Shown in pieces: positions 26,002 to 34,298 of a stretch of DNA of 64,000 nucleotides. Position 1 is the first letter of the stretch. Every line of letters starts with the position of its first letter. The DNA is taken from positions 6,761,501 through 6,825,500 of the forward strand of contig CP019636.1 of the NCBI GenBank assembly GCA_002163975.1, written 5' to 3'. The notes beneath the pieces are model-generated. The model saw nothing but the letters and a program-made list of their open reading frames with translations, made no database searches and was not told where the DNA came from. The translations under genes and the position numbers were made by a program. Origin of the DNA: Nostocales cyanobacterium HT-58-2. GTDB lineage: Bacteria > Cyanobacteriota > Cyanobacteriia > Cyanobacteriales > Nostocaceae.

Positions 26002-28557
26002 ATGCAAATAGTCTCGAAAACTAACCTTTCCCCAGAACCAACCTCAACAACAGAGAAAATCACTTTGGATGTTGGGGGTATGAAGTGTGCTGGCTGTGTG
26101 AGGGCAGTAGAACGTCAGTTGACTCAATATCCAGGAGTTAAGAGCGCTTGTGTCAATTTAGCGACAGAGGTAGCAGTCGTAGAGTTGGAAGCTGATGCGG
26201 TCGATCTTGATGCATTGACAAAGCAATTAACAGCATCGGGTTTCCCAACTCAACCCCGGAAACTTAGCCCAAAAGGATCAGGTGAGACACAATCAATACA
26301 AGAACCAGCGGAACGACAGCGCCAAGAAATGCAGTCTGCCAAGCGACAATTAGTCATTGCTGCAGTCCTGCTGATTCTGTCATTTATTGGTCACATCGGT
26401 AACCTGAGCGGTAACGTCATACCAGTTTTGCATAACATTTGGTTCCATTGTGGACTGGCAACGATCGCCCTCCTCATCCCAGGTCGCCCAATCTTAGTGG
26501 ATGGTTGGGTCGGTTTACGGCACAATGCACCCAACATGAACACCTTGGTGGGATTGGGTACATTGACAGCTTATGTTACTAGTTTGGTTGCACTGCTGTT
26601 TCCCCAACTAGGTTGGGAGTGCTTCTTTGACGAGCCAGTGATGATGTTGGGTTTTATTCTATTAGGACGGACACTGGAAAAACAAGCCAGAGGTCGTGCC
26701 GCATCAGCGTTTAAGGAATTGCTTGCTCTCCAGCCACAGGTAGCACGATTAATTGCCAAGCCTAAGACGGCTGGGTCAGCTCTTTCTTTGTCATCCAATG
26801 AAGGAGTGGTAGAGATTCCAGCTGAGCTCGTGCGTGTTGGTGAATGGTTGCAGGTTTTACCAGGAGAGAAAATTCCGGTCGATGGTGAGGTCGTGGATGG
26901 GCAAACAACAGTAGATGAGTCCATGCTGTCTGGAGAAGCGGTGCCAGTGATAAAGCAACCAGGAGATTTGGTGATAGCAGGGACACTCAATCAATCAGGG
27001 GCGATCGCAATTCAAGCGACTCGCACTGGAAGTGATACAACTCTAGCTCAGATTGTTGCCCTAGTAGAAGCCGCACAAACCCGCAAAGCACCCGTACAAA
27101 AGTTAGCAGATACAGTCGCTGGATACTTCACCTACGGTATATTGGCAGCCGCTTTGTTGACATTTGTCTTTTGGTACTTTTTCGGCACCCACATCTGGCA
27201 TCACGCAATTATGTCGTATGCCATGCAAATCTCTCACCACTCCTTACTGAGCACATCTGGCATCCCACACCTGACAACCTACACCCCACTCCTTGTGAGT
27301 TTAAAGCTAGCAATTTCTGTTATGGTAGTCGCTTGCCCTTGTGCCTTGGGGCTTGCTACACCAACAGCAATTTTAGTAGGAACAGCTCTTGGTGCAGAAC
27401 AGGGTCTACTCATTAAAGGCGCTGATGTTTTAGAAAAAGTACACCAGATAGACACGGTCGTATTTGATAAAACTGGTACTCTCACCACAGGTCGTCCTGT
27501 AGTTACAGATTGTCTACCTTGTGAACCAGAGGGAGAAAATGCCTCTTGTACCTCCCTCAGTCTTCTTCAATTAGCCGCAGCAGTAGAAAGTGGCACTATT
27601 CATCCTTTAGCAACAGCAATCCAGCAAGAAGTGCAACGGCAAGATTTATCTATTCCAGAAGCTGTAGATTTTCACACAGAACCTGGGCTTGGTGTCTCTG
27701 CTGTCGTAGAAGGGACTTTGGTGCTTTTAGGGAACTGCGACTGGTTGCATTGGCATGGAATTTCTATGAGTGAAACTGCACAAAAACAGGCTGAGGATTT
27801 AGCAGCAGATGGAAAAACAGTCGTTTTCGTGGCAGTTGGAGGCGCAGTAACCGGGCTGATTGCTGTTCTAGATACTCTAAGACCTGATGCTAAAGCAGCA
27901 GTAGATAAGTTACGCCAGATGGGTTTACGAATCATGCTGCTTTCTGGGGATACCCAGAAAGCAGCAAGTGCCATAGCAAAACAATTAGGAATCGATAGTG
28001 CCGATGTTATCGCTGGCGTTCCCCCCATGAAGAAGGCAGCCGCCATTCAAGAATTACAAGCACGGGGCACAAGAAGACAAGCTAGAGTATGGGAAGCAAG
28101 GGAAGCACCAGAGGATAGGGAGACAGGAAAATTCTCTGTGTCTTCCTCATCTCCTTCCACTCACAACTGTGTGATTGCAATGGTAGGAGATGGCATTAAT
28201 GATGCCCCAGCTCTATCTCAAGCAGATGTGGGAATTGCTTTACATTCTGGCACGGATGTTGCAATGGAAACGGCTGAAATTGTTTTGATGCGCGATCGCT
28301 TAACTGATGTTGTAAAATCTATCCAACTTAGTCGTGCAACTTTCAACAAAATCCGTCAAAATTTATTTTGGGCTTTTGCTTATAATACCCTTGGCATTCC
28401 TCTAGCGGCTGGTGTTTTCTTGCCAAGTTTGGGTTTTGTCCTTAGCCCATCAGGTGCAGCTGCACTAATGGCTTTTAGCTCTGTGAGTGTCGTCACTAAT
28501 TCCCTATTATTACGGCGTTTTGCTCATCACTCCAAATCTCCTTCTTTTGAGGGATGA
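26002..28557 (+). CDS. Copper-transporting P1B-type ATPase
   Basis: This 851-aa Cu(I) ATPase has an N-terminal HMA domain (residues about 20-85) with the metal site MKCAGC, the actuator loop MLSGEAVP, the membrane metal motif CPCALGLATP, the phosphorylation site DKTGTLTTG, and the hinge GDGINDAPALSQADVGIAL. Cyanobacteria use two such pumps, CtaA (plasma membrane) and PacS (thylakoid), to supply plastocyanin and cytochrome oxidase; I cannot decide which this is. An insert of about 33 residues between KKAAAIQELQ and VIAMVGDGIND, rich in Arg/Glu/Ser, has no family counterpart and is repeat-derived. No CopY/ArsR-type regulator is adjacent. Confidence 0.93.
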   Translation: MQIVSKTNLSPEPTSTTEKITLDVGGMKCAGCVRAVERQLTQYPGVKSACVNLATEVAVVELEADAVDLDALTKQLTASGFPTQPRKLSPKGSGETQSIQEPAERQRQEMQSAKRQLVIAAVLLILSFIGHIGNLSGNVIPVLHNIWFHCGLATIALLIPGRPILVDGWVGLRHNAPNMNTLVGLGTLTAYVTSLVALLFPQLGWECFFDEPVMMLGFILLGRTLEKQARGRAASAFKELLALQPQVARLIAKPKTAGSALSLSSNEGVVEIPAELVRVGEWLQVLPGEKIPVDGEVVDGQTTVDESMLSGEAVPVIKQPGDLVIAGTLNQSGAIAIQATRTGSDTTLAQIVALVEAAQTRKAPVQKLADTVAGYFTYGILAAALLTFVFWYFFGTHIWHHAIMSYAMQISHHSLLSTSGIPHLTTYTPLLVSLKLAISVMVVACPCALGLATPTAILVGTALGAEQGLLIKGADVLEKVHQIDTVVFDKTGTLTTGRPVVTDCLPCEPEGENASCTSLSLLQLAAAVESGTIHPLATAIQQEVQRQDLSIPEAVDFHTEPGLGVSAVVEGTLVLLGNCDWLHWHGISMSETAQKQAEDLAADGKTVVFVAVGGAVTGLIAVLDTLRPDAKAAVDKLRQMGLRIMLLSGDTQKAASAIAKQLGIDSADVIAGVPPMKKAAAIQELQARGTRRQARVWEAREAPEDRETGKFSVSSSSPSTHNCVIAMVGDGINDAPALSQADVGIALHSGTDVAMETAEIVLMRDRLTDVVKSIQLSRATFNKIRQNLFWAFAYNTLGIPLAAGVFLPSLGFVLSPSGAAALMAFSSVSVVTNSLLLRRFAHHSKSPSFEG
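28066..28165. repeat. In-frame repeat insertion inside the Cu-ATPase gene
   Basis: The stretch encoding GTRRQARVWEAREAPEDR and the following SVSSSSPSTHN interrupts the conserved P domain just before the GDGIND hinge. Its DNA (GGGAAGCA, GGGAGACAGGAAAATT, CATCTCCTTCCACTC) resembles the intergenic repeat at 2825-2935. Its length keeps the reading frame. Confidence 0.7.
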
Positions 28558-28760
28558 TTTTTGAGCGCAGATTGCTTGTGCTCAGCTGACGTTAAACGAA
28601 GTCGAGAGTTAACTGTTTTGAAACTCGCAAAATCTATTGCAACCGGGGCGATACCACACTAGTTAAAAGAGTAGAACACTTGATTATAGGTTCTACTCTT
28701 ATGAAGAACCAAGTAATTTAAATGCATATAAGATAATTATCATAGATTTTTATTTCGATA

Positions 28761-29267
28761 ATGGCAGCAAACAAAAATAAACAAATTTTGATTAATAATG
28801 GTTCAACAGAGGGATTGAACAATGATTTGTCAATGACAGCAGAGACAAATGAAAACCATTTACTGATTATCGAAGACGATCAAGGACGCACAGAATTTAC
28901 TCTTGATCGCCCTGTCTATTCAATTGGTAGAGACCGTGACTGCGATATCCGTCTCATCTCACAGTTTATCTCGCGCCGCCATGCCACATTGGTTAGGCTA
29001 CCACGCGATGATAATAAGCACAGCTATTATTATCGAATTGTGGATGGTGATGCCAAAGGCAAACCTAGTGCCAACGGTCTATTAATTAATGGGCGGAAGA
29101 TGCCAGTCCATGACCTAAAAAACGAGGACGAAATTGTTTTTGGTCCTCAAGTGCGTGCTATTTATTACTTATTGCGAGATGGTATACGAACAGGAGGACA
29201 AACAGATTCCAGTGAGTATGACATTACACTCATTAACCCTGGAATGACCGAGGATATGGAAGATTGA
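28761..29267 (+). CDS. FHA-domain protein
   Basis: The 168-aa protein is a single forkhead-associated domain (about residues 30-140) with the phosphothreonine-binding residues visible: YSIGRDRDCDIRL, FISRRHATLV and ANGLLINGR. The C-terminal tail is acidic (NPGMTEDMED). FHA proteins read Ser/Thr phosphorylation; no kinase is nearby, so the partner is unknown. It stands alone, downstream of the Cu-ATPase with about 200 bp between. Confidence 0.92.
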   Translation: MAANKNKQILINNGSTEGLNNDLSMTAETNENHLLIIEDDQGRTEFTLDRPVYSIGRDRDCDIRLISQFISRRHATLVRLPRDDNKHSYYYRIVDGDAKGKPSANGLLINGRKMPVHDLKNEDEIVFGPQVRAIYYLLRDGIRTGGQTDSSEYDITLINPGMTEDMED

Positions 29268-29396
29268 AAGCATACTGGGTCTGGAATATTTCTTATGTCA
29301 GCCTGCTTTTTTTGCATTGGCGTTTTGCGACAAGCTAGCCTTGTGATTGAGCTAGCCTATGCAGACGCCTCTTTCGCAAGCGCCATTAGCTAGCGA

Positions 29397-29744
29397 CTAA
29401 CCAGCGAGGCTTTCAATGAGATGCCAATGACGGCAATCTTCGATCGCCTGTTTGACGTAATCAAACATTTGTCGGCAGTGATTGTCCCGTTGAAGTGGTA
29501 GTTCCTCGTTTTTAATCACAATACTCATTCGGGTTTCTGCTTCAGTAGCTGTACTTTTATCAACCAGTGCTTCCACGGTGACTAACTTGGAAAAGGACAC
29601 ATTACCAGGAATTTCCCGCGCCATAATGTAATCGGCTGTATAGTATTGAACATCCAAACTACAATCTTGCAGAAGTTCTATAAGTAAAGGTTGAAGTTGG
29701 TCAATTGGAACAGAAAGGATAAATGAACAGGTATAGCGAGCCAT
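29397..29744 (-). CDS. Conserved cyanobacterial protein, 115 aa
   Basis: This small soluble alpha/beta protein begins MARYTCSFILSVPIDQLQPLL and ends with DNHCRQMFDYVKQAIEDCRHWHLIESLAG. It resembles, from memory, a widely conserved cyanobacterial protein without known function. There is no signal peptide or metal motif. The start ATG at 29744 fits. It lies between the FHA gene and the SDR gene, on the opposite strand to both. Confidence 0.7.
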   Translation of the reverse strand: MARYTCSFILSVPIDQLQPLLIELLQDCSLDVQYYTADYIMAREIPGNVSFSKLVTVEALVDKSTATEAETRMSIVIKNEELPLQRDNHCRQMFDYVKQAIEDCRHWHLIESLAG

Positions 29745-29952
29745 AATAGCCCCACGCCTTGCAACACTCCGTCCATCCTATAATATCGAACCATCTAAAC
29801 GTCAAATCATTATAGATTCATTAAAGAACTAACCTTTAGATGAAGAAAAAAGCAACACAAGACACACAAGCAAATTTTAAGATTCAACTAGGGTGGCGTA
29901 AGCCAAAACTTTGATAAAAAACTTTAAAATAGCGGTTTGGCGGAGGTTGATC

Positions 29953-30876
29953 ATGAAAGTCGCAATTGCTGGAGCAACAGGATTTGTCGGTAGTCGTTTG
30001 GTAGAACGGCTACATGAAGAGGGAATGAGATTGGTAGTGTTAACTCGTAACACCGCCTATGCCCAAAAGGTTTTTCCACCGACAGCTTTTCCGAATGTAG
30101 AAATTGTTGCCTATACACCGACAGCATCAGGAGCTTGGCAAAGCAGCATCTCTGGTTGTGATGGTGTCGTGAATTTAGCAGGTGAACCCATTGGCGAAGG
30201 ACGTTGGACTCCTGAACGCAAACAGGAAATTTTAAACAGCCGTAAGCTTGTTACGCAAAACATCGTGGAAGCAATAGTCAACGCTCACCCCAAGCCTAGT
30301 GTTTTAGTTAACGCTTCGGCTATTGGCTACTACGGTACCAGTGAGACAGCCACCTTTGATGAAACCAACCCACCAGGTCATGATTTTCTCGCCCAAGTTT
30401 GCCAAACCTGGGAAGCAGAAGCGAGAAAAGTCACAGATGCTGGAGTGCGACTTGTGATTCTGCGATTAGGTATTGTTCTAGGTCAAGGTGGTGCCTTGGG
30501 TAAAATGATTACACCATTCAAACTCTTTGCTGGTGGTCCTATAGGCAGTGGTCGGCAATGGTTCTCATGGATTGACTTAAACGATGTTGTTAACTTGATT
30601 TTACAAGCTTTAAAGAAACCAGAAATGCAGGGTGTGTATAATGCCACTGCCCCTCATCCTGTCCGAATGGCAGAATTGAGCCAAACAATGGGAAAAGTTA
30701 TGAATCGTCCTTCCTGGTTACCTGTACCAGCATTTGCTATTGAAGCCCTTTTAGGAGACGGGGCAATGGTCGTTTTGGAAGGTCAACAAGTCCTCCCCAA
30801 ACGCACGTTAGACAGTGGCTTTAAGTATACGTATCCTGATTTAGAACCAGCCTTGGCAAGGATTCTGAAATTGTAG
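29953..30876 (+). CDS. TIGR01777-type epimerase (SDR39U1-like)
   Basis: The 307-aa protein is an extended short-chain dehydrogenase-like protein. It has the Rossmann motif AGATGFVGSRLVERL, NLAGEPIGEGRWT, the family hallmark ASAIGYYGTS with the YxxxK-type Tyr region altered, and the C-terminal ALLGDGAMVVLEGQQVLPKR, all typical of TIGR01777. The chemistry is not established. The ATG at 29953, preceded by GGAGG, is a better start than the in-frame upstream codon at 29911. Confidence 0.9.
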   Translation: MKVAIAGATGFVGSRLVERLHEEGMRLVVLTRNTAYAQKVFPPTAFPNVEIVAYTPTASGAWQSSISGCDGVVNLAGEPIGEGRWTPERKQEILNSRKLVTQNIVEAIVNAHPKPSVLVNASAIGYYGTSETATFDETNPPGHDFLAQVCQTWEAEARKVTDAGVRLVILRLGIVLGQGGALGKMITPFKLFAGGPIGSGRQWFSWIDLNDVVNLILQALKKPEMQGVYNATAPHPVRMAELSQTMGKVMNRPSWLPVPAFAIEALLGDGAMVVLEGQQVLPKRTLDSGFKYTYPDLEPALARILKL

Positions 30877-30928
30877 GTGCTCGTGATTAAGGACTAGAAA
30901 CTGTGAATTTCACAGTTTCTACGAACAA

Positions 30929-31186
30929 CTACCCATTGTCAGTTTTGAGGAATTTCCGCGAAACCCAATTCACAATGCCACTTATGATGGCACCAGCCAT
31001 AAGGATGCCAATAGCAGGGTTAAATACAGGTTGCCAAAGCTTATGCCACAAATCTAAGCCCAATGGAACCCCTACTGTTTGACCAATCACTGCAATTGCC
31101 AACCACCCAAAACCAAATAAAACTAGGAATACATCTGCCATCAAAACCAAGTTTAGCCAGTTTAAAAACTTATCTTTCATAGTCAT
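30929..31186 (-). CDS. Small two-helix membrane protein
   Basis: The 85-aa protein has a basic N-terminus, a first hydrophobic segment (LVLMADVFLVLFGFGWLAIAV), a loop with PLGLDLWHKLWQPVFNP, and a second segment (AIGILMAGAIISGIVNWV). I do not recognise a named family. It is convergent with the SDR gene and about 70 bp downstream of the TPR gene on the same strand, with which it may be cotranscribed. Confidence 0.7.
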   Translation of the reverse strand: MTMKDKFLNWLNLVLMADVFLVLFGFGWLAIAVIGQTVGVPLGLDLWHKLWQPVFNPAIGILMAGAIISGIVNWVSRKFLKTDNG

Positions 31187-31256
31187 TTTTTATTGGTCAT
31201 GAGTTATCAGTCAATAGCTTAGAACTATTGACTGTAAGCTTGGAACTGTTTAGCGA

Positions 31257-31682
31257 TTATGACTCTGGAAACAGCCAGCTTTTGACTTTTGCCAAACTTT
31301 CCCAGTCTGGTTTTCTGCTGAAACCGTCTTCAATGCTGTTTTTGATTTCCTCTTGCCATTCAGGATTAACAAACATTAACTGTTGTGCAAAATCAATATG
31401 TTGTCGCAAACCTTTTTGACCTGTTTCCAGCATTGCAACAGCCAGATTCACTCGTGCTTGTGGGTCTTGTGGATTTAACTTGACTGCTTTTTGTGCAGCC
31501 TTATAAGCAGAGTTGGCTTTGTCATCTAGTAAGTACAACCACGCCAAACAAGTCCAAGCTGGACTACTTTTGGGTGCGCGATCGCACAGTTCTTTAAACA
31601 GGGGGATCAAAGAAGAAGCAGCTTCTCCAGATCTATAACGTTCTAAACCTGTATCAAACAGAGATTCAACTGTATTAGTCAT
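31257..31682 (-). CDS. TPR-containing protein
   Basis: The 141-aa protein contains about two or three tetratricopeptide units: ESLFDTGLERYRSGEAASSLIPLF, SSPAWTCLAWLYLLDDKANSAYKAAQKAVKL-type text, and DPQARVNLAVAMLETGQ. TPRs bind proteins; the partner is unknown. It sits between the SufA/IscA gene and the small membrane protein on the minus strand, but a 260-bp repeat block separates it from sufA. Confidence 0.82.
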   Translation of the reverse strand: MTNTVESLFDTGLERYRSGEAASSLIPLFKELCDRAPKSSPAWTCLAWLYLLDDKANSAYKAAQKAVKLNPQDPQARVNLAVAMLETGQKGLRQHIDFAQQLMFVNPEWQEEIKNSIEDGFSRKPDWESLAKVKSWLFPES

Positions 31683-31942
31683 GAGTCATTAGTCATGAGT
31701 CATTGGGAGCTACTGCGTTGGAGAACGCTAGCCATGCAGGTAAGGCTTTCCCTCCTTAGGGAACTGGCGTAAGCGCAAAGCGCACGCCTTCGGCGAACGC
31801 GGAGCGTATCCGCACCGATTCACCCGAGGGGCGTCCGGCAATGCCCGACTTGTTCAAAGCAGGGTCTCCGTAAGGAGAAGCAAGTGGCGTTTTCCTGACC
31901 TGAGAAACAGCGGTACTGGTCTCACAAAGGACAGAGATTATA
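31683..31942. repeat. Repeat block between the TPR and SufA/IscA genes
   Basis: The stretch is G/C-rich and palindromic (ACGCCTTCGGCGAACGC; CCTCCTTAGGG) with AGTCATGAGTCATT direct repeats at its left edge. It looks like several nested dispersed repeats and has no gene. Confidence 0.55.
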
Positions 31943-32299
31943 TTACACTCCAAATGATTTACCGCAACCACAAGTTTGTGTGGCATTGGGGTTAGTGAAT
32001 TGAAAGCCACCGCCAATCATAGCGTCGCTATAATCTAGCATCAAACCGTAGAGATATAATAGACTTTTGCGATCGCAGACAATTTTGAAGCCTTCATAAT
32101 CAAAAACTTCATCTTGAGGGGTAATCTTGCTTGGGTCTTCAAAATCCATTAAGTAAGACATTCCGGAGCAGCCACCTTGACGCACTCCAACTCGTAAGCA
32201 TAGGTCTGTGCCTTGCTTATCCCGCAAGAATTTCACCTGCCGCAATGCTGCTTCGCTCAACTGAATTCCCCGTTGTAAAGACTGAGTTGCTTGTGTCAT
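31943..32299 (-). CDS. A-type Fe-S carrier (SufA/IscA family)
   Basis: The 118-aa HesB-like protein receives Fe-S clusters from the Suf scaffold and passes them to apoproteins. The three cluster cysteines are Cys44 (GGCSG), Cys110 and Cys112 (CGCGKSF). MLDYSDAMIGGGFQFTNPNA is the family C-terminal block. The length and N-terminus favour the SufA-like branch of cyanobacteria. It is unlinked to the suf operon at 17-22 kb, and no CAAC-N6-GTTG site is visible upstream. Confidence 0.92.
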   Translation of the reverse strand: MTQATQSLQRGIQLSEAALRQVKFLRDKQGTDLCLRVGVRQGGCSGMSYLMDFEDPSKITPQDEVFDYEGFKIVCDRKSLLYLYGLMLDYSDAMIGGGFQFTNPNATQTCGCGKSFGV

Positions 32300-32651
32300 C
32301 TGCCGTTTGTACTCCTTAGCTGGTGTAACTATGACGAATGCAGCAGCAAACTGCCTAGTTTAAACTTCAAGCTTGCCGCGCTCATAGCTGCAAAAGTTTT
32401 TGTATCCATTCTAGCGACATTGATGTCGTAGGAATGCAAATTGTAAATACTCCGTCAAAAGCACGCAAAGATTTTTATTCTAGAATTGAGAGATTCAATC
32501 TGTTTAGAGATTCCATATTTTTGAAGTTCCAGCTTTGTGGTGGTCAGCAGCCGCAACCACTCTTGATAAGCAGCCAGAGAGTTTTCATCCGAGGCTAGCC
32601 ATGAACCAAAAGTTTTAATTCTATATTGCTTTTTTTGATTAACTTACCTCT
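32300..32651. other. Divergent promoter region
   Basis: These 352 bp between divergent genes carry no recognisable gene; they should contain the promoters of both neighbours. Confidence 0.45.
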
Positions 32652-34298
32652 ATGACAAGTTTTAATCGCTCTACCAGTCGTCGGTTGAAGAAATTAACCC
32701 AAATTCCTTCTGTTTGGGAGGGCGATCGCCGTCCATTGTCATCATCACAAGCCCAGAGTTCGGACTTAGAGGTAAAAGGCGAATGCATTCTTTGGGTAGA
32801 TGGTTCGCAAGGTATTGTCCGGGGTATGGACGTAGTCGCACCAGAAACTGGTCCAGAAGCAATTGTTCGTACTCTGATGCGAGCGATGGAGCATCCTCAT
32901 AGTCCTGCAAAACCAGCGCGTCCTCAAAGAATTGTGGTCAAGGATCGCGAAATCCAATTTTATCTGCGGGGAGTGCTACAGGATTTGGACATTGCGATCG
33001 ACTATGTACCAGAACTCCCTTTGATTGATGAACTATTTCGCGGGTTCACTGAGATCTTGGATAGCCAAGTTCCCGATTTGCCCCCACAATATGCACAAGC
33101 ACTACGAGAAAAAGCATTTTCAATTTGGCAAGCTGCGCCTTGGGAATTATTAGAAGAACAGCAAATCTTGTCCATAGAAATTAATAAATGGGATGTGGGC
33201 ACACTCTACGCCTCAGTTATGGGAATGCTGGGTATGGAGTATGGGGTTTTGTTTTATCGTTCTGAAGAGTCTTTGAAGCGGTTTCGCGCATCTGTTTTAA
33301 GGGAAGATGAATCGCAAGGACGTTTAGAAGAAGCTTTTCTCAAACAAGATTGTCTATTTTTGACTTTTGAGCGTGCTGACGAATCCGATGAAGATGAGGA
33401 TGAATTTAGTGATTTGGCAGATTTGCCATTATCAGAAATTGACCCCACCTTCGGTAATATCCATCCTTTAGAAGGACTGCGGTCTGTTTTATATGACGAA
33501 GAAGCGCTTGTCGTCTTCGTCGCACTAGAAAGCCTTTGCCGCTTTATCCGTGATTATCGCCGTCAACTCGGTAGTGACACCTTCCCTAGCCTCAGTCGTC
33601 GCTATCGCATTTCGTTACCCGAGTTGTCAAATGAACCAACAAAATCAGTGCCTGTGACTGTCTCTTCCATGCCACAGTTAGCGACTGAGTTAGAAGAAAT
33701 CGCTGGTTTTGACACCCACGATGATGAAAAGGATTCACAAGCGCTACCAATCTTCCAGTCATTACGCGATGATTTGATACCAGAAGATTCATTCCTCAGT
33801 TTAGGAGTTGTGTCTTGGGAGATGTTAGAGTACCTGCGTAAGGAGGCAAAACACCATGAAACTGAAGAAATTACACAAGCTGGTGACGGTTTACCTGTGA
33901 TTTTAATTCAAACTTCCCGTCCGAAAGCAAAGACTGTTATTGAGAATATTGAACAAGCGGGAGGGCTTAAAGCAATTTGTTTTAATCCTGGTGCTAACCC
34001 CTTTGATGGTACGCGCTATGATTTAGGTTTGTTACAAACCGAAAACAGCGAATTGTTCCTGTTTGGTGAGTTTGAAGATGACGATCCAATACACGTGGAA
34101 GCTCGAAAAAAATGGAATCAGCGGTGTAAAAATACCAAAGGATACTGTGGCTTGATAATTGCTAAAGGATTGACAGGGGCTTCTCGTGGTAATCCCCAGT
34201 TGCGAGATATGATGGCTTTATTTGAAGCACGCTTTCTTTCTCCTAAAGATTTAGGTCTAGGCACTCTTCAACTCATGCCACAGCTCCAATTTGAGTAA
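32652..34298 (+). CDS. Conserved cyanobacterial protein, 548 aa, function unknown
   Basis: This is a large soluble, acidic protein with no membrane segment. Blocks that look conserved include ECILWVDGSQGIVRGMDVVAP, RPQRIVVKDREIQFYLRGVL, LDIAIDYVPELPLIDELF, MGMLGMEYGVLFYRSEESLKRF, an acidic stretch (ADESDEDEDEF, about residue 250), and a C-terminal GLPVILIQTSRPKAKTVIENIE domain. I recall similar proteins in many cyanobacteria with DUF-only annotation. No catalytic motif is evident. It is a single gene. Confidence 0.75.
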   Translation: MTSFNRSTSRRLKKLTQIPSVWEGDRRPLSSSQAQSSDLEVKGECILWVDGSQGIVRGMDVVAPETGPEAIVRTLMRAMEHPHSPAKPARPQRIVVKDREIQFYLRGVLQDLDIAIDYVPELPLIDELFRGFTEILDSQVPDLPPQYAQALREKAFSIWQAAPWELLEEQQILSIEINKWDVGTLYASVMGMLGMEYGVLFYRSEESLKRFRASVLREDESQGRLEEAFLKQDCLFLTFERADESDEDEDEFSDLADLPLSEIDPTFGNIHPLEGLRSVLYDEEALVVFVALESLCRFIRDYRRQLGSDTFPSLSRRYRISLPELSNEPTKSVPVTVSSMPQLATELEEIAGFDTHDDEKDSQALPIFQSLRDDLIPEDSFLSLGVVSWEMLEYLRKEAKHHETEEITQAGDGLPVILIQTSRPKAKTVIENIEQAGGLKAICFNPGANPFDGTRYDLGLLQTENSELFLFGEFEDDDPIHVEARKKWNQRCKNTKGYCGLIIAKGLTGASRGNPQLRDMMALFEARFLSPKDLGLGTLQLMPQLQFE

